Shown in pieces: positions 1 through 8,950 of a DNA stretch of 64,000 bases. A model generated the notes under the pieces. That model saw nothing but the letters and a program-made list of their open reading frames with translations, was not told the DNA's origin and ran no database searches. Numbering within the stretch: position 1 is the first letter of the stretch; each line of letters starts with the position of its first letter. A program made the position numbers and the translations under genes. The DNA comes from Bifidobacterium aerophilum (GTDB taxonomy: Bacteria; Actinomycetota; Actinomycetes; Actinomycetales; Bifidobacteriaceae). The stretch covers positions 62,001 through 126,000 of the forward strand of contig NZ_WHZW01000003.1 in NCBI RefSeq assembly GCF_010667685.1, given 5' to 3'.

Positions 1-2
1 AA

Positions 3-137
3 CAGCTATCCATTACCCCAACTACGGTCAGAACCCATATGATGCATATCAGATTTAAACTGAAATCCTTCACCACCGCACAAGCACTTGTAAAATGGAC
101 CCGAGAATATAATGGTGGATTAGTATGCATGAAATAA
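3..137 (+). CDS. NarL/LuxR-family response regulator, C-terminal end only
   Basis: The first 137 bases carry an open frame entering from outside the window. It reads as the end of a LuxR/NarL helix-turn-helix: a stretch containing ITPTTVRTHMMHI followed by FKLKSFTTAQALVKW, the usual shape of the recognition helix and last helix in this family. It ends at a TAA at 135-137. The stop lies 13 bases inside the following kinase gene, so the two genes overlap and are probably translationally coupled. The receiver domain lies outside the window and cannot be judged. Base composition is AT-rich like the kinase. The family call rests on about 44 residues. Confidence 0.6.
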   Translation, partial: QLSITPTTVRTHMMHIRFKLKSFTTAQALVKWTREYNGGLVCMK

Positions 138-1177
138 ATTCCTCTATTTACAGTAAAAAGGTGATTTTTACTGCATTCCCAATATGTGCTGCTTTGTTTG
201 ATTTATTATCATATGTCCCAAGCATTAAATACTCAAGTTTCTTGATGAATCTTTATATGACTATCCATATACTATCATTACTACTCTTTCCTTTACTTTC
301 AAAAATCGCAATATACCCCACAATCATCAACTATCTCGCCACACTAGCCACACCGGGCACATATTGCGCATATCAAACATGGGGAATCCATTTCGCTATT
401 GCGTTTTTAGGATTTAAATTCAAATTCAGAAAATCAGCCACTCTTCTACTACTGATTTTAGCTGTTGACGCAACAATGCAGACCATCCAGATGAATGGTC
501 TGCCTTCTATAGTAGCCACATACGGCAACTATTTCACCGCATATATTCTCGGATACACCATACGACTCAATCAAAAGCTGGTTTCCGCATATATTCGAGA
601 ACATGATCGTAAGATATCACAACAGCTTCATGAATCAGCAACAAATGAGTTAAGCTCCATATTGCTCATTGCGCAAAACACACTACAGACGGGTAAGACA
701 TCAAGAGAAAAATCATTACAAGAAATTATCGTACTAGCAAAAATGGCATTACTAAATATCCATAATTCAATCAGGATACTAAACAACAAGCCAGTACAAA
801 ATAACGCTCTAAGCGTTTTCGATTATATAAAGCAACAGGAACAACAATTAATATCACTGAAACGTTACGGAAAGATATACGCAGATGACATATTCAAATA
901 TGTCAATGATCCTTTTATTGTAAATATTCTCAGAGAGATATTTTCGAATATTATACGTCACGCACCCTTAGATAGCACTTACACTCTTTCTCTATGCCGC
1001 AAAGACGGCACTGTCGTTCTCAAAGAAAGCAACGGCATTGATCCTCAATCGGACATATCATCAGGTTTCGGTTTGTCATTCATTCAAGATGAGCTAAAGA
1101 CCAAAGGCGGCTCCCTTTCATCATCAATCAGCGACGATATATGGGAAATCACCATCACGGTTCCCTATCATGAATGA
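125..1177 (+). CDS. Sensor histidine kinase of a NarL-type two-component system
   Basis: A 350-residue membrane sensor kinase. The first ~145 residues are hydrophobic, with about four or five membrane spans and little room for a periplasmic sensor. The phospho-acceptor helix follows (QQLHESATNEL, His169). An ATP-binding domain has an N-box (REIFSNIIRH, Asn275) and a G-box (SGFGLSF, about 313-319). This is the HPK7-like layout paired with NarL/LuxR regulators. It overlaps the regulator fragment just upstream. The gene is clearly AT-rich, with Lys, Ile, Asn and Ser codons unlike the GC-rich genes that follow, which suggests horizontal acquisition. Similar pairs often sit beside peptide-signalling or exporter genes, but none is visible here, so the signal is unknown. 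Confidence 0.8.
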   Translation: MHEINSSIYSKKVIFTAFPICAALFDLLSYVPSIKYSSFLMNLYMTIHILSLLLFPLLSKIAIYPTIINYLATLATPGTYCAYQTWGIHFAIAFLGFKFKFRKSATLLLLILAVDATMQTIQMNGLPSIVATYGNYFTAYILGYTIRLNQKLVSAYIREHDRKISQQLHESATNELSSILLIAQNTLQTGKTSREKSLQEIIVLAKMALLNIHNSIRILNNKPVQNNALSVFDYIKQQEQQLISLKRYGKIYADDIFKYVNDPFIVNILREIFSNIIRHAPLDSTYTLSLCRKDGTVVLKESNGIDPQSDISSGFGLSFIQDELKTKGGSLSSSISDDIWEITITVPYHE

Positions 1178-1185
1178 CAACCCAA

Positions 1186-1222
1186 CAGTGGATGGGACCC
1201 AATATTCGGGTTCCACCCACTG
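1186..1222. terminator. Putative bidirectional terminator hairpin between convergent genes
   Basis: Imperfect stem of about 15 bp (CAGTGGATGGGACCC against GGGTTCCACCCACTG) around a 6-base loop. It is placed exactly between the ends of the convergent kinase and GH51 genes. No strong T-run follows on either side. Confidence 0.5.
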
Positions 1223-1251
1223 AATGAGCTTGGACTGAAAACCGATCCGCG

Positions 1252-3639
1252 CTACCTGATCGCCAGCGTGGTGAAGGACCAGGCGGGGGCGGCGTAGGTG
1301 CCGGCGGCGAGGTTCACCTCGTGGGCGGTCGGCTGCGGCGATTCGCTGCCGACCGGTTCCTGGCCGGTGTACGGGTCATCGCCGGCGAGCACGGTTGCGG
1401 CCACGACCGCGCGCGATTCGGCCGGAACGCCCAGCTCGTCGAGCACCTGCGTCAGGTCGACGTCCACCGCGTCGGGCAGCGCGTTGACGATGCGCACGTA
1501 GTCCACGCCGGCAGACGAATCGCGGGACACCGTCACCGTACGGCGTGGCTCGTCCGCGACCTCGCGGCCTTCGGCGACCAACTGGTCGTCGATATACAGC
1601 TTCATCGACTCGCCGCGATCGGCGACATCGATGCGCATATGCCACACCGTGCCCGGCCGCACCGCATCCATCGACGTTTCGGTGCCGCCGATGTTGTAGC
1701 CGCTGCCGTCGCGCACGACCTGCAACGCGAAGCCGCGGCCGAGCGAGACGCGGTTGCGATCCTTGCCGGCAAGGTCGCCGGACGAGATCTGCACGCCCCA
1801 CATGCCGGTGTAATACGTCACGGTCGCGCGGATCGTGTACGCGTCCGCCGTAATATCGACCGGCAGCGTCATGCCGCTGCCGCGGTACTCGACGTCCGGC
1901 AGGTCGACGCGCTGGCCGTCCGCCGTTTCGATCGAGAAGTCGCGGAAGTCTGCGTGCGCGCCGCCGCCGAGCGCGAGGCCGATCGTGTTCGGCAGTTCGC
2001 GACGGAACGTGGTCGGACCGTCGATAGCGACCGGCCATGCGGTGTCGGCCGTGGTGGTCGCGTACATTCGCTGCACCCAGTAGCTGCACGGCAGGTAGGT
2101 GCGTTCGTTGTCGAAGTAGATGAGGTCGGGGTTCCAGCTGCCGTGGCCGTGCTTGCAGAACAGCGGCGCGTACGATGCCATGTGCACGACGTCGCCGTTG
2201 AATTCCATACGGCTCATGAACGCGGCTTCGGACAGGCCGTTGATCAGGCCCGTGCCCCACGAGCCGTATTCGCCGAGGTAGACCTTCGGGCCCTTGCGGT
2301 CCGTGTGATCGTAGTGGTCGAGGTTGTGGAACCACCAGCTCGGCGCCTGGTACGAGTGTTCGTCGACGATCGGGATGCCGGCTTCGCGCGCGTACGCCCA
2401 GCCCTGCTCGTAGTCCTGGCCGCTCGGCGCGGGGCCGACGGTGCCGACGACGGTGATTTCGGGGTGTTCGCGCTTGACCGCGTCGAAGATCTGCTGGAAA
2501 CGGTTCTTGAACACGTCGTCGATGAGATCCTCGTTGCCGATGCCGAGGTACTCGAGGCCGAACGGCTCCGGATGGCCCATTTCGGCGCGCTTGGCGGCCC
2601 ACGCGTTGGCGGCCGGGTCGGCGTTGCAGAAGTCGATGAGGCCGAGCACCTCGTCGATGTAGGCGGGCATGTCCTCCTGCGCGACCGGGACCGGGCCCTG
2701 GCTCGTGTTCTGGCAGCTCACGCCGGCCGGCAACACGGGCAGGGGCTTGGCGCCGATGGTCTCGCACAGGCGGAAGTACTCGTAGAAGCCGATGCGGAAC
2801 GACTGGTGGTAGCCCCACACGTTGAAGTTGTGCGGGCGGTGCTCGACGTCGCCGATGGTGGCGTTCCAGTGGTACATGTTGCTCATGCCAAGGCCGTGCG
2901 TGATGCAGCCGCCGGGGAAGCGCATGAAGCGCGGGTGCAGGTCGGCGAGCGCCTTGACGAGGTCGGGGCGGAAGTGTTCGAGGCCTTGGTAGGTGGTTTG
3001 CGGTTCGCAGGAGATGAAGTCGAGGTCGATGGTGCCGGGCTGGTCGAACGCGATGCGCAACGTGCCCTGCGTGGCGACGACGGGCAGCTCGTCGTTCTTG
3101 GCGGTGTCTTCCCGAGCGGGGATGGTCAGGGTGGCCTGGAGCCATGACCAGTCGCCGCAGGCGTAGGATTCGGGGGCGACGAGGTTCGCTTCGGCGAGGG
3201 GGTCGCCGTGGTCGCCGCGCAGGGAGACGGTCAGCGGCAGTTCGTTGCCGTGGACGCGCGTCCATACGGAGAAGTGGTAGGTTTCGCCGGCGCGGAACAC
3301 CATGCCATCGAAGCCGAGGTTTTCGAGCGCGGGCGAGCCACCATCGACCGAGCCGATTTCGACGGTCGCGTAGTGCGGGTTCTCGACCGCGACCGGGGCC
3401 TTCTCCCCCACTGCGAACGCGGCGAACGAGCCGGTGGGCACGATTTTGCGCCATGCGGTGTAGTTGCTCCAGTCGGCGCTGTCGGCGCGGTTGTATTCGA
3501 ACGCGCCGTTCTGCACGAGCTCGCTGTTCAGGCCGCCGTCGCCCGAATAGCTGATGTCCTCGAAGAAGATGCCCCACAGGTCGGTGCTGATCCTACGCAC
3601 CCCGGCCTTGTCGAGCGTCGCGACGAGCTTGTCGGTCAT
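1252..3639 (-). CDS. GH51 alpha-L-arabinofuranosidase, large form with accessory beta-sandwich domains
   Basis: A 795-residue enzyme that should release terminal L-arabinofuranose from arabinoxylan, arabinan or arabinogalactan oligosaccharides. The start at 3639 is chosen because AGGGGA lies just upstream. Residues ~80-210 look like a carbohydrate-binding beta-sandwich. The TIM barrel follows, with acid/base Glu370 (GIGNEDL) and probable nucleophile Glu457 (YLGEYGSWG). A concanavalin-like segment (~600-710) sits in the C-terminal region. It is longer than the ~500-aa GH51 encoded at 26392, so the two are not simple duplicates. There is no signal peptide, so it is cytoplasmic. A palindrome at 3703-3722 upstream matches those near the LacI gene at 23972. 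Confidence 0.9.
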   Translation of the reverse strand: MTDKLVATLDKAGVRRISTDLWGIFFEDISYSGDGGLNSELVQNGAFEYNRADSADWSNYTAWRKIVPTGSFAAFAVGEKAPVAVENPHYATVEIGSVDGGSPALENLGFDGMVFRAGETYHFSVWTRVHGNELPLTVSLRGDHGDPLAEANLVAPESYACGDWSWLQATLTIPAREDTAKNDELPVVATQGTLRIAFDQPGTIDLDFISCEPQTTYQGLEHFRPDLVKALADLHPRFMRFPGGCITHGLGMSNMYHWNATIGDVEHRPHNFNVWGYHQSFRIGFYEYFRLCETIGAKPLPVLPAGVSCQNTSQGPVPVAQEDMPAYIDEVLGLIDFCNADPAANAWAAKRAEMGHPEPFGLEYLGIGNEDLIDDVFKNRFQQIFDAVKREHPEITVVGTVGPAPSGQDYEQGWAYAREAGIPIVDEHSYQAPSWWFHNLDHYDHTDRKGPKVYLGEYGSWGTGLINGLSEAAFMSRMEFNGDVVHMASYAPLFCKHGHGSWNPDLIYFDNERTYLPCSYWVQRMYATTTADTAWPVAIDGPTTFRRELPNTIGLALGGGAHADFRDFSIETADGQRVDLPDVEYRGSGMTLPVDITADAYTIRATVTYYTGMWGVQISSGDLAGKDRNRVSLGRGFALQVVRDGSGYNIGGTETSMDAVRPGTVWHMRIDVADRGESMKLYIDDQLVAEGREVADEPRRTVTVSRDSSAGVDYVRIVNALPDAVDVDLTQVLDELGVPAESRAVVAATVLAGDDPYTGQEPVGSESPQPTAHEVNLAAGTYAAPAWSFTTLAIR

Positions 3640-3702
3640 GATCGATCCCCTTACGTTTCGTCGGTCGGCGGCGAGCATGACATCGCCGTCCACTTGCAGT
3701 CA

Positions 3703-3722
3703 TATATGTACCGTTACATATA
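3703..3722. promoter_or_regulatory. LacI-type operator candidate (TATGTACCGTTACATA class)
   Basis: Near-perfect 20-bp palindrome (arms TATATGTA and TACATATA around CCGT), 64 bases upstream of the GH51 start. Very similar sites occur at 23787-23802 and 23912-23925 beside GH27 and a LacI gene, so these genes probably share a repressor. A further short palindrome, GTACCGGTAC, lies at 3831-3840. Confidence 0.65.
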
Positions 3723-3950
3723 TTACCGGTCGAAACATAATCCACAACCGCGTTGCCATCTCGGTGAGTCCCGCATTATCGCAACGTTTTTCGCGTTTTC
3801 CGTACGATCATTGACCATCGATACTTTTCCGTACCGGTACAGATTAGCGACACATCCCTGCCACCAGCCCCAGTCACCCACTCGCTCTCGTGGCGGTTTT
3901 CGCACACCGACGGGACGCCTAGCGAGCAAAAACCGCCGCACGACAACAGT

Positions 3951-4002
3951 CGTGGCAGGAATGACTCGCCGAAGGTCATGTCAGCGAGTCATTCCTGCCA
4001 CG
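3951..4002. repeat. Perfect 19-bp inverted repeat spanning the GH115 stop codon
   Basis: Left arm 3951-3969 and right arm 3984-4002 are exact reverse complements with a 14-base loop. The right arm includes the last codons (Trp-Gln-Glu-stop) of the GH115 gene. It could act as a terminator or mRNA-stabilising hairpin. There is no T-run on the minus strand. A second, weaker hairpin with arms GCGGTTTT and AAAACCGC lies nearby at about 3890-3940. Confidence 0.7.
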
Positions 4003-6157
4003 CGCGTTTCATGGCCTGGAAGATCCCGTCGTCGGACTCGTGGTTCTCCATGTTGAGCACGACGATCACGTCGCGCCACTGTTCGGGGTAGCGGAACTCG
4101 TGCTGCCAGCGGTAGTAGTGCGGGCCGTCGCCGCGATTGCGCAGGTAGGACATGAGCGCGCCGCACACCTGCCCGGAGAACTTCACGTCCGCAAGGCAGT
4201 CGTTCGCCCAGAAGCCCTGCCATACGCCGTGTTCGCGGGCGCGCATCGCCGCATCGCCGGCCCGGAAGCGTTCGCGGGCGAGACCGGCATGGTAGAACGC
4301 GTGCTTGAAGTCGCCGGCGAGCGCCTGTTCGAGCGCGTCGCACACGAGCAGCGCGCCGGCCGCGCATTCGCGGTAGATGGTCGATTGCAGGCCGATCGTG
4401 TCGCGGATGAGCCGGGCGGCGCGGGCGCCGGCGGATTGCCGCACGGTCGGATCACGGCTCGCGTCGAGCGCACCCAAGTCACGGGAATCCGGCGACAGTG
4501 CGCCCTCCGCGTCGAGCGCGGCGCGGGCGCAGTCGCGCACGAGCCGTTCGTATCGCGGCAAGGCGTCCGCGCACAACTGCTTGACCCACGCGATCTGCGC
4601 GGCGAAGTCCCCGCGCACGAGCCACTTGAGATCGTTCTCCTCGTCGCGGCTGCCGGACAGGTAGTGCGTGATCATCATGCGCGGAATGTACGTGTAGAAC
4701 TGTTCGCCGCACTTCTGATCCCACTGCGGATCATCCTGCGGCCCGAAGTCCGCGGCCGCATCCCAGTACGCGCGGAACAGTCGCGCCACGGCCGGCGCGA
4801 ACGGCTCGCCGTAGTAACGACGGCAGTAGTCGAGCAGGAACGCGTCGACCTGCGCATGCGGGTCGGCCGGTTCGCCGAGCGAACCGTCGCACCACAGGCG
4901 GGCGATGAGATCGAGCGTGAAGACGTGCGGCTTGATGTTCGAGCAGTTGACGGCCCACAGCGAGTCGCCGCCGCGGGCGATCACGGTTTCGAGTTCGCGC
5001 GCGATGTCGTCGGCCGATTCGGGCATCTGGGTGATGTGGTTGGCGGCCTGCAGGTCGAAGAACGACGCGTGATAGTAGATGCCGTTTTCGCCGGGATCGT
5101 CGGCGTCGGGCATGGCCGGCTCGCGCGGGTCCCAGTTGCCATTGCGGCGCACCATCATGCGGCCGTAGCCGTTGTCGGACCAGATCTTGATCACATCGTC
5201 GGGCAGATGCAGCAGTCCCTTGCGGTACAGTTCGAGCGATTCGGAGTACAGGTACGCGGCGACCGGCGCGTCCGGGTCGGCGGCGCGGACGAGATCGTAT
5301 TCGTCGCGCATCGCCTCGGACAGCACGCGTCCGCGGTCCTCGTCGGTCACGTAACGCGGGTCGTCGGTCCAGAACGGACCGTCGCAGCTGCCGCGGAAAC
5401 CGAGCGTCCACACGACCTTCGGATCATCACGGCCGGCCGCCGCGCCGCAACGCTGTCCGATCGCCTCGCGCCACAGCGCCTCGTACTTGTCGCGATCCTC
5501 GGGCCAGCGCGGCCTGAGACCGGGATATGCTTCGGAGAACAGGCGCGAACCGAGCGGCGTGGAATGGTGCTGGTTCACATACAGCCCCATGCGATGCGCG
5601 AGATCCCAGTGCGGGGCCATGTTCTGGCCGGAGCCGGGGATGACGAGGTTGCCGCCGCAGCGCAGGAGCGTCGAGAAGACCATGCGCCAGGTCAGTTCGT
5701 TGTCGTTGCGGATGTTCCATGAGACGATGAGCACCTCGTCGTTGACGAACCAGCCGCGGTAGCGCACGGCGGCGGGATGCGAGCCGAGCCGCGCGGTATC
5801 GGGCAGTGCGAGCGAGGCTCGCGGCGCAGGGCGTTGGTCGTTCCAGAACCAGAAGTCCTCGAATCCGAGCCATTCGCGGCTGATCGCGTACAGGCCGTAG
5901 ATGCAGCCGAGGTCGTCCGCGCCGGCGACGGTCACCACGTTCGCGGCCGGGTCGACGGTCACATGGTACTGTTCGGTCGCCAGCGTGCGATCATAGCGTA
6001 CCTTGATCGTCGCGCCGTCCATGCTGTCGCCTCCCGCGAACGCGACGCCCAGATCATGCGTCAGATCCTCGATCGCGAACGCGACCGGTTCCGGCGCACT
6101 CGCTTCTTCCGCATCATTCCAACGGACTGTGGAATGTCCGTTCAGCACCACCGACAT
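3989..6157 (-). CDS. GH115-like xylan/arabinogalactan alpha-glucuronidase
   Basis: A 722-residue protein resembling GH115, enzymes that remove (4-O-methyl-)glucuronic acid from internal xylose residues and sometimes from arabinogalactan. Family-like blocks are RGWFVNDE (134-141), GFRGSCDGPFW (253-263), a DNGYGRMM segment (328-335) and GIYYHASF (359-366, the usual YYH motif). The start at 6157 is set by an AAAGGAG nine bases upstream. An in-frame ATG 33 bases earlier has no better site. It is shorter than many GH115 proteins, which usually carry an extra C-terminal domain. No signal peptide is seen. The glucuronate released would feed UxaC-UxuB-ManD at 53226-57478. Distant relatives among GH67/GH84-like folds are less likely. 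Confidence 0.72.
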   Translation of the reverse strand: MSVVLNGHSTVRWNDAEEASAPEPVAFAIEDLTHDLGVAFAGGDSMDGATIKVRYDRTLATEQYHVTVDPAANVVTVAGADDLGCIYGLYAISREWLGFEDFWFWNDQRPAPRASLALPDTARLGSHPAAVRYRGWFVNDEVLIVSWNIRNDNELTWRMVFSTLLRCGGNLVIPGSGQNMAPHWDLAHRMGLYVNQHHSTPLGSRLFSEAYPGLRPRWPEDRDKYEALWREAIGQRCGAAAGRDDPKVVWTLGFRGSCDGPFWTDDPRYVTDEDRGRVLSEAMRDEYDLVRAADPDAPVAAYLYSESLELYRKGLLHLPDDVIKIWSDNGYGRMMVRRNGNWDPREPAMPDADDPGENGIYYHASFFDLQAANHITQMPESADDIARELETVIARGGDSLWAVNCSNIKPHVFTLDLIARLWCDGSLGEPADPHAQVDAFLLDYCRRYYGEPFAPAVARLFRAYWDAAADFGPQDDPQWDQKCGEQFYTYIPRMMITHYLSGSRDEENDLKWLVRGDFAAQIAWVKQLCADALPRYERLVRDCARAALDAEGALSPDSRDLGALDASRDPTVRQSAGARAARLIRDTIGLQSTIYRECAAGALLVCDALEQALAGDFKHAFYHAGLARERFRAGDAAMRAREHGVWQGFWANDCLADVKFSGQVCGALMSYLRNRGDGPHYYRWQHEFRYPEQWRDVIVVLNMENHESDDGIFQAMKRAWQE

Positions 6158-6194
6158 AGTGGCACGCTCCTTTTTTTGACTGTTGCTCATTGCG

Positions 6195-6500
6195 TAACGG
6201 CTGATGTGTCACACCCCGCTTCGTCAATCGATGAACGGCGAAGGTGTGGCACGAATCGTTGTCACGCAATCTTTATCGAACGTATTTTTCGCAAAGTACG
6301 ACAAGCCCGATCTGCGTCTACGCGATCGCGGCACTTCGCATCCTTGGAATATCAAGGATGCGCCGAGACGGCAGTTGTCACACCTGTCTGGATTCGGTCA
6401 TATGAGAGGAAGCGTGACACATGTCCTGTCACACTTCCCGTCACAGCACTTATCCGACGCAGGTGTGACAACATATCGCGCCACACCTGCAACTCAATAC
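6195..6500. repeat. Intergenic cluster of GTGTGACA / TGTCACAC motifs
   Basis: The 382-base gap between GH42 and GH115 holds about seven copies of GTGTGACA or its complement, in both orientations (for example near 6206, 6375, 6414, 6428 and 6463), with looser variants. No gene is visible. The motif could be operator-like or a mobile palindromic repeat. It dominates this gap and is rare in the neighbouring gaps. Confidence 0.55.
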
Positions 6501-6539
6501 TCCAAATCGGCAAAGCGTGACAACGTCCTTGTGCCCGAC

Positions 6540-8900
6540 TCACTTCGATTCGATGACCAGCACGGCGAATGGGGGCAGGACGCGACGTCCGGGGGTGACG
6601 GTCGCGTCGGTCAGGAGGTCGCGGCCGGCGAGCGCGGCCGGCAGGTCGACGGAGACTGGCGCGTTTGCGGGGTTGAGCACGAACGTGAACGTGGTGCCGT
6701 CGGCCGCGAAGCGACGCGTGACTTCAAGATCGACCGTGCGCAGGTCGGCCGGCACCGTGGCGTCCGGAACCACCGCGGACCGTTCGACCGTGCCGATCAG
6801 CGGCGCGTCGGTGAGACCCGTGATGCCGGTGCCGGCGAGCAGGGCGTCGACGAATCGAGGCATGGCCGCATCGTCCGGGAATGTGGCCGCGTAGAACACG
6901 CCGCCGTCGCCCGCACTCGGACGGAACGTGAAGGCGGGCGTACCGGCATAGTATTCGCTGCCGTAGGTGGCAAGCACCGTTGTGCCTTCATCGGCTTCGA
7001 GCACGTCGAACAGCACGCGGCCGTGAGATTCCGCCGCATCACCGCTCGTGCCGGCCGCCGCGTCACCGGCCGAATCCGTATCATCGGCCGCGAACCGCAG
7101 CGGCACCACGTGTTCGCTCGGGTCGAGCGCGTCGGTCTCCTCGACCCACACGCCGGTCAGGTCGCGCAACGGCACCGGGATCTCGCCCTGGTACAGGCTG
7201 TCGTGCTCGTCGGCCAGTGCGCTCAGCGCGGTCAGCAGCAGCCGTCCGCCGCCGGACACGAACGCGCGCAACCGCTCGACCAGATCGGCGCGCATCATGT
7301 ACAGACACGGCGCGAGCACGAGGTCGTACGCATCGTACGAGTCGTACGGTCCGACGATGTCGACCGGGATGTTGCGACGGTGCAGTTCGCGGTACCAACG
7401 CTGCACTTCGGCCACGTAGTCCATCGAGATCGTGGGGCCTGCGGACATGCCGATCGCCCAGCGCGACTGCCAGTCGAAGACCAGCGCGACGCGGGCCGGC
7501 ACCACGCGGCTGCCGAGGACGCGCCCGGAAACACGCCGCAGTTCGGCGCCCAGCTCGGCGCATTCCTTGAACGCGCGCGTGCGGTCGGTGCCGTCGGAGC
7601 TTATGAGCGCGCCGTGGAACTTCTCGCAGCCGGACCGGTTCTGCCGCAGTTGGAAGAACTGCACGGTGTCCGCGCCGTGGGCGACGGCCTGCCAGCTCAG
7701 CTCGCGCATCTGGCCGGGGCGTTTCTGCGTGTTGTACGCCATCCAGTTCTGCCGGCTCGGGGTCTGTTCCATGAGCATGAACGGCTTGCCGCCGCCCACG
7801 CCGCGCATGAGCTCGTGGCAGAACGCGACGTTCGCGGGATCGGTGTCGGGGCGCGGGTAGGAATCCCACGAGACGACGTCCACGCCGCCGACGGTCGGTG
7901 CGGTTGCGTCAGTCGCATTGCCGACTGTGTTATCAGCCGCGGCGGTCGCGTCGCCGGTCGTGCTGACGTTCGCGGCATCCGCGTCGCCGACCGTCCCGTC
8001 CGCCGGGTTCGCGCCCGCCCGCCAACGGAAGTAGTCGTACGTCGGATACGTGCCCATCATGTTCGTCGTGACCGGATTGACCGGGTCGAACTTGCGGATC
8101 GCGGCCTTCTCCTCGTTGTACGAATCGAGCACGCACTCGCCGTAGAACCGCTGATAGTCGAGCGAGAATCCGCCGAGGATCGCCTTGCCGCCCCAGCTGG
8201 TCGTGTCGCCGAGCTCGTTCGGCGGGAAGATCTCGTCAAAGCCGTGGTAGGTATGGCTCCAGAACGCGGTGTTCCACGCCTCGTTCACGGCCTCGATCGT
8301 GCCGTATTTGCGGCGCAGCCACTCGCGGAATGCCTTCGCGCAGGTGTCGCACCAGCACATGCCGCCGTATTCGTTGCCGACGTGCCACGCGACGAGGTTG
8401 TCCAGCCGCCCGTAGCGTTCGGCGAGTTTGCCGGCGAGCGCCGCGGAGTATTTGCGGAAGGTCGGGCTGTTGATGCACGCGTTGTGGCGTTCGCGGTGGC
8501 GCATCTTGCGGCCGCGTTCGTCGACGCGGTTGACATCGGGATGACGCAGGCTCATCCAGGCCGGCAGGGCGCCGGTGGATGTGGCCATGACGATCGACAT
8601 GCCGGCGTCGCTGACGGCGCGCACGATGCGGTCGAGTTTGCTGAAGTCGTATTCGTCCTCGCTGGGCTGCAGCTGCGCCCAAGAGAAGACGTTGAGGGTG
8701 ACTTCGTTGATACCGGCCTGTTTGAACAGCCGCATGTCGTCGCGCCAGACGGATTCGGGCCACTGTTCGGGGTTGTAGTCGCCGCCGTAGAGCATGCTGC
8801 CGCGTGAGGCGAGACGCTCCGCGAAGAACGGGGTCGGGCTGGTTTCCCGGGTCTGCCGCCGGGTCGATGCGGCTGATGCGGCTGATGCGGTCGATGTCAT
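6540..8900 (-). CDS. GH42 beta-galactosidase (possibly alpha-L-arabinopyranosidase)
   Basis: A 786-residue GH42 enzyme. It has the N-terminal MLYGGDYNPEQWP signature, acid/base Glu177 (VGNEYGG), the CWCDTC zinc-site cysteines (~182-187) and probable nucleophile Glu378 (FMLMEQTPS), then trimerisation and C-terminal beta domains. The start at 8900 follows AAAGGAG. An unusual Thr/Ala/Asp-rich stretch (~300-339) interrupts the barrel just before VDVVSWDSYPR, and a second (~600-625) lies in a later domain. GH42 enzymes of bifidobacteria act on short galactosides and some on arabinopyranosides; the sequence does not decide. It lies 50 bases downstream of the unrecognised 700-aa gene and is probably co-transcribed with it. 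Confidence 0.9.
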   Translation of the reverse strand: MTSTASAASAASTRRQTRETSPTPFFAERLASRGSMLYGGDYNPEQWPESVWRDDMRLFKQAGINEVTLNVFSWAQLQPSEDEYDFSKLDRIVRAVSDAGMSIVMATSTGALPAWMSLRHPDVNRVDERGRKMRHRERHNACINSPTFRKYSAALAGKLAERYGRLDNLVAWHVGNEYGGMCWCDTCAKAFREWLRRKYGTIEAVNEAWNTAFWSHTYHGFDEIFPPNELGDTTSWGGKAILGGFSLDYQRFYGECVLDSYNEEKAAIRKFDPVNPVTTNMMGTYPTYDYFRWRAGANPADGTVGDADAANVSTTGDATAAADNTVGNATDATAPTVGGVDVVSWDSYPRPDTDPANVAFCHELMRGVGGGKPFMLMEQTPSRQNWMAYNTQKRPGQMRELSWQAVAHGADTVQFFQLRQNRSGCEKFHGALISSDGTDRTRAFKECAELGAELRRVSGRVLGSRVVPARVALVFDWQSRWAIGMSAGPTISMDYVAEVQRWYRELHRRNIPVDIVGPYDSYDAYDLVLAPCLYMMRADLVERLRAFVSGGGRLLLTALSALADEHDSLYQGEIPVPLRDLTGVWVEETDALDPSEHVVPLRFAADDTDSAGDAAAGTSGDAAESHGRVLFDVLEADEGTTVLATYGSEYYAGTPAFTFRPSAGDGGVFYAATFPDDAAMPRFVDALLAGTGITGLTDAPLIGTVERSAVVPDATVPADLRTVDLEVTRRFAADGTTFTFVLNPANAPVSVDLPAALAGRDLLTDATVTPGRRVLPPFAVLVIESK

Positions 8901-8950
8901 GATCGAAAACTCCTTTGTTGCGTTGTCGCGTCGTGCCATATGCAATGGCG

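Noticed and set aside
6204-8807. An 867-codon open frame antisense to GH42
   Set aside because: Composition typical of a shadow frame, no start signal, and it covers the repeat-filled gap plus the reverse of GH42.
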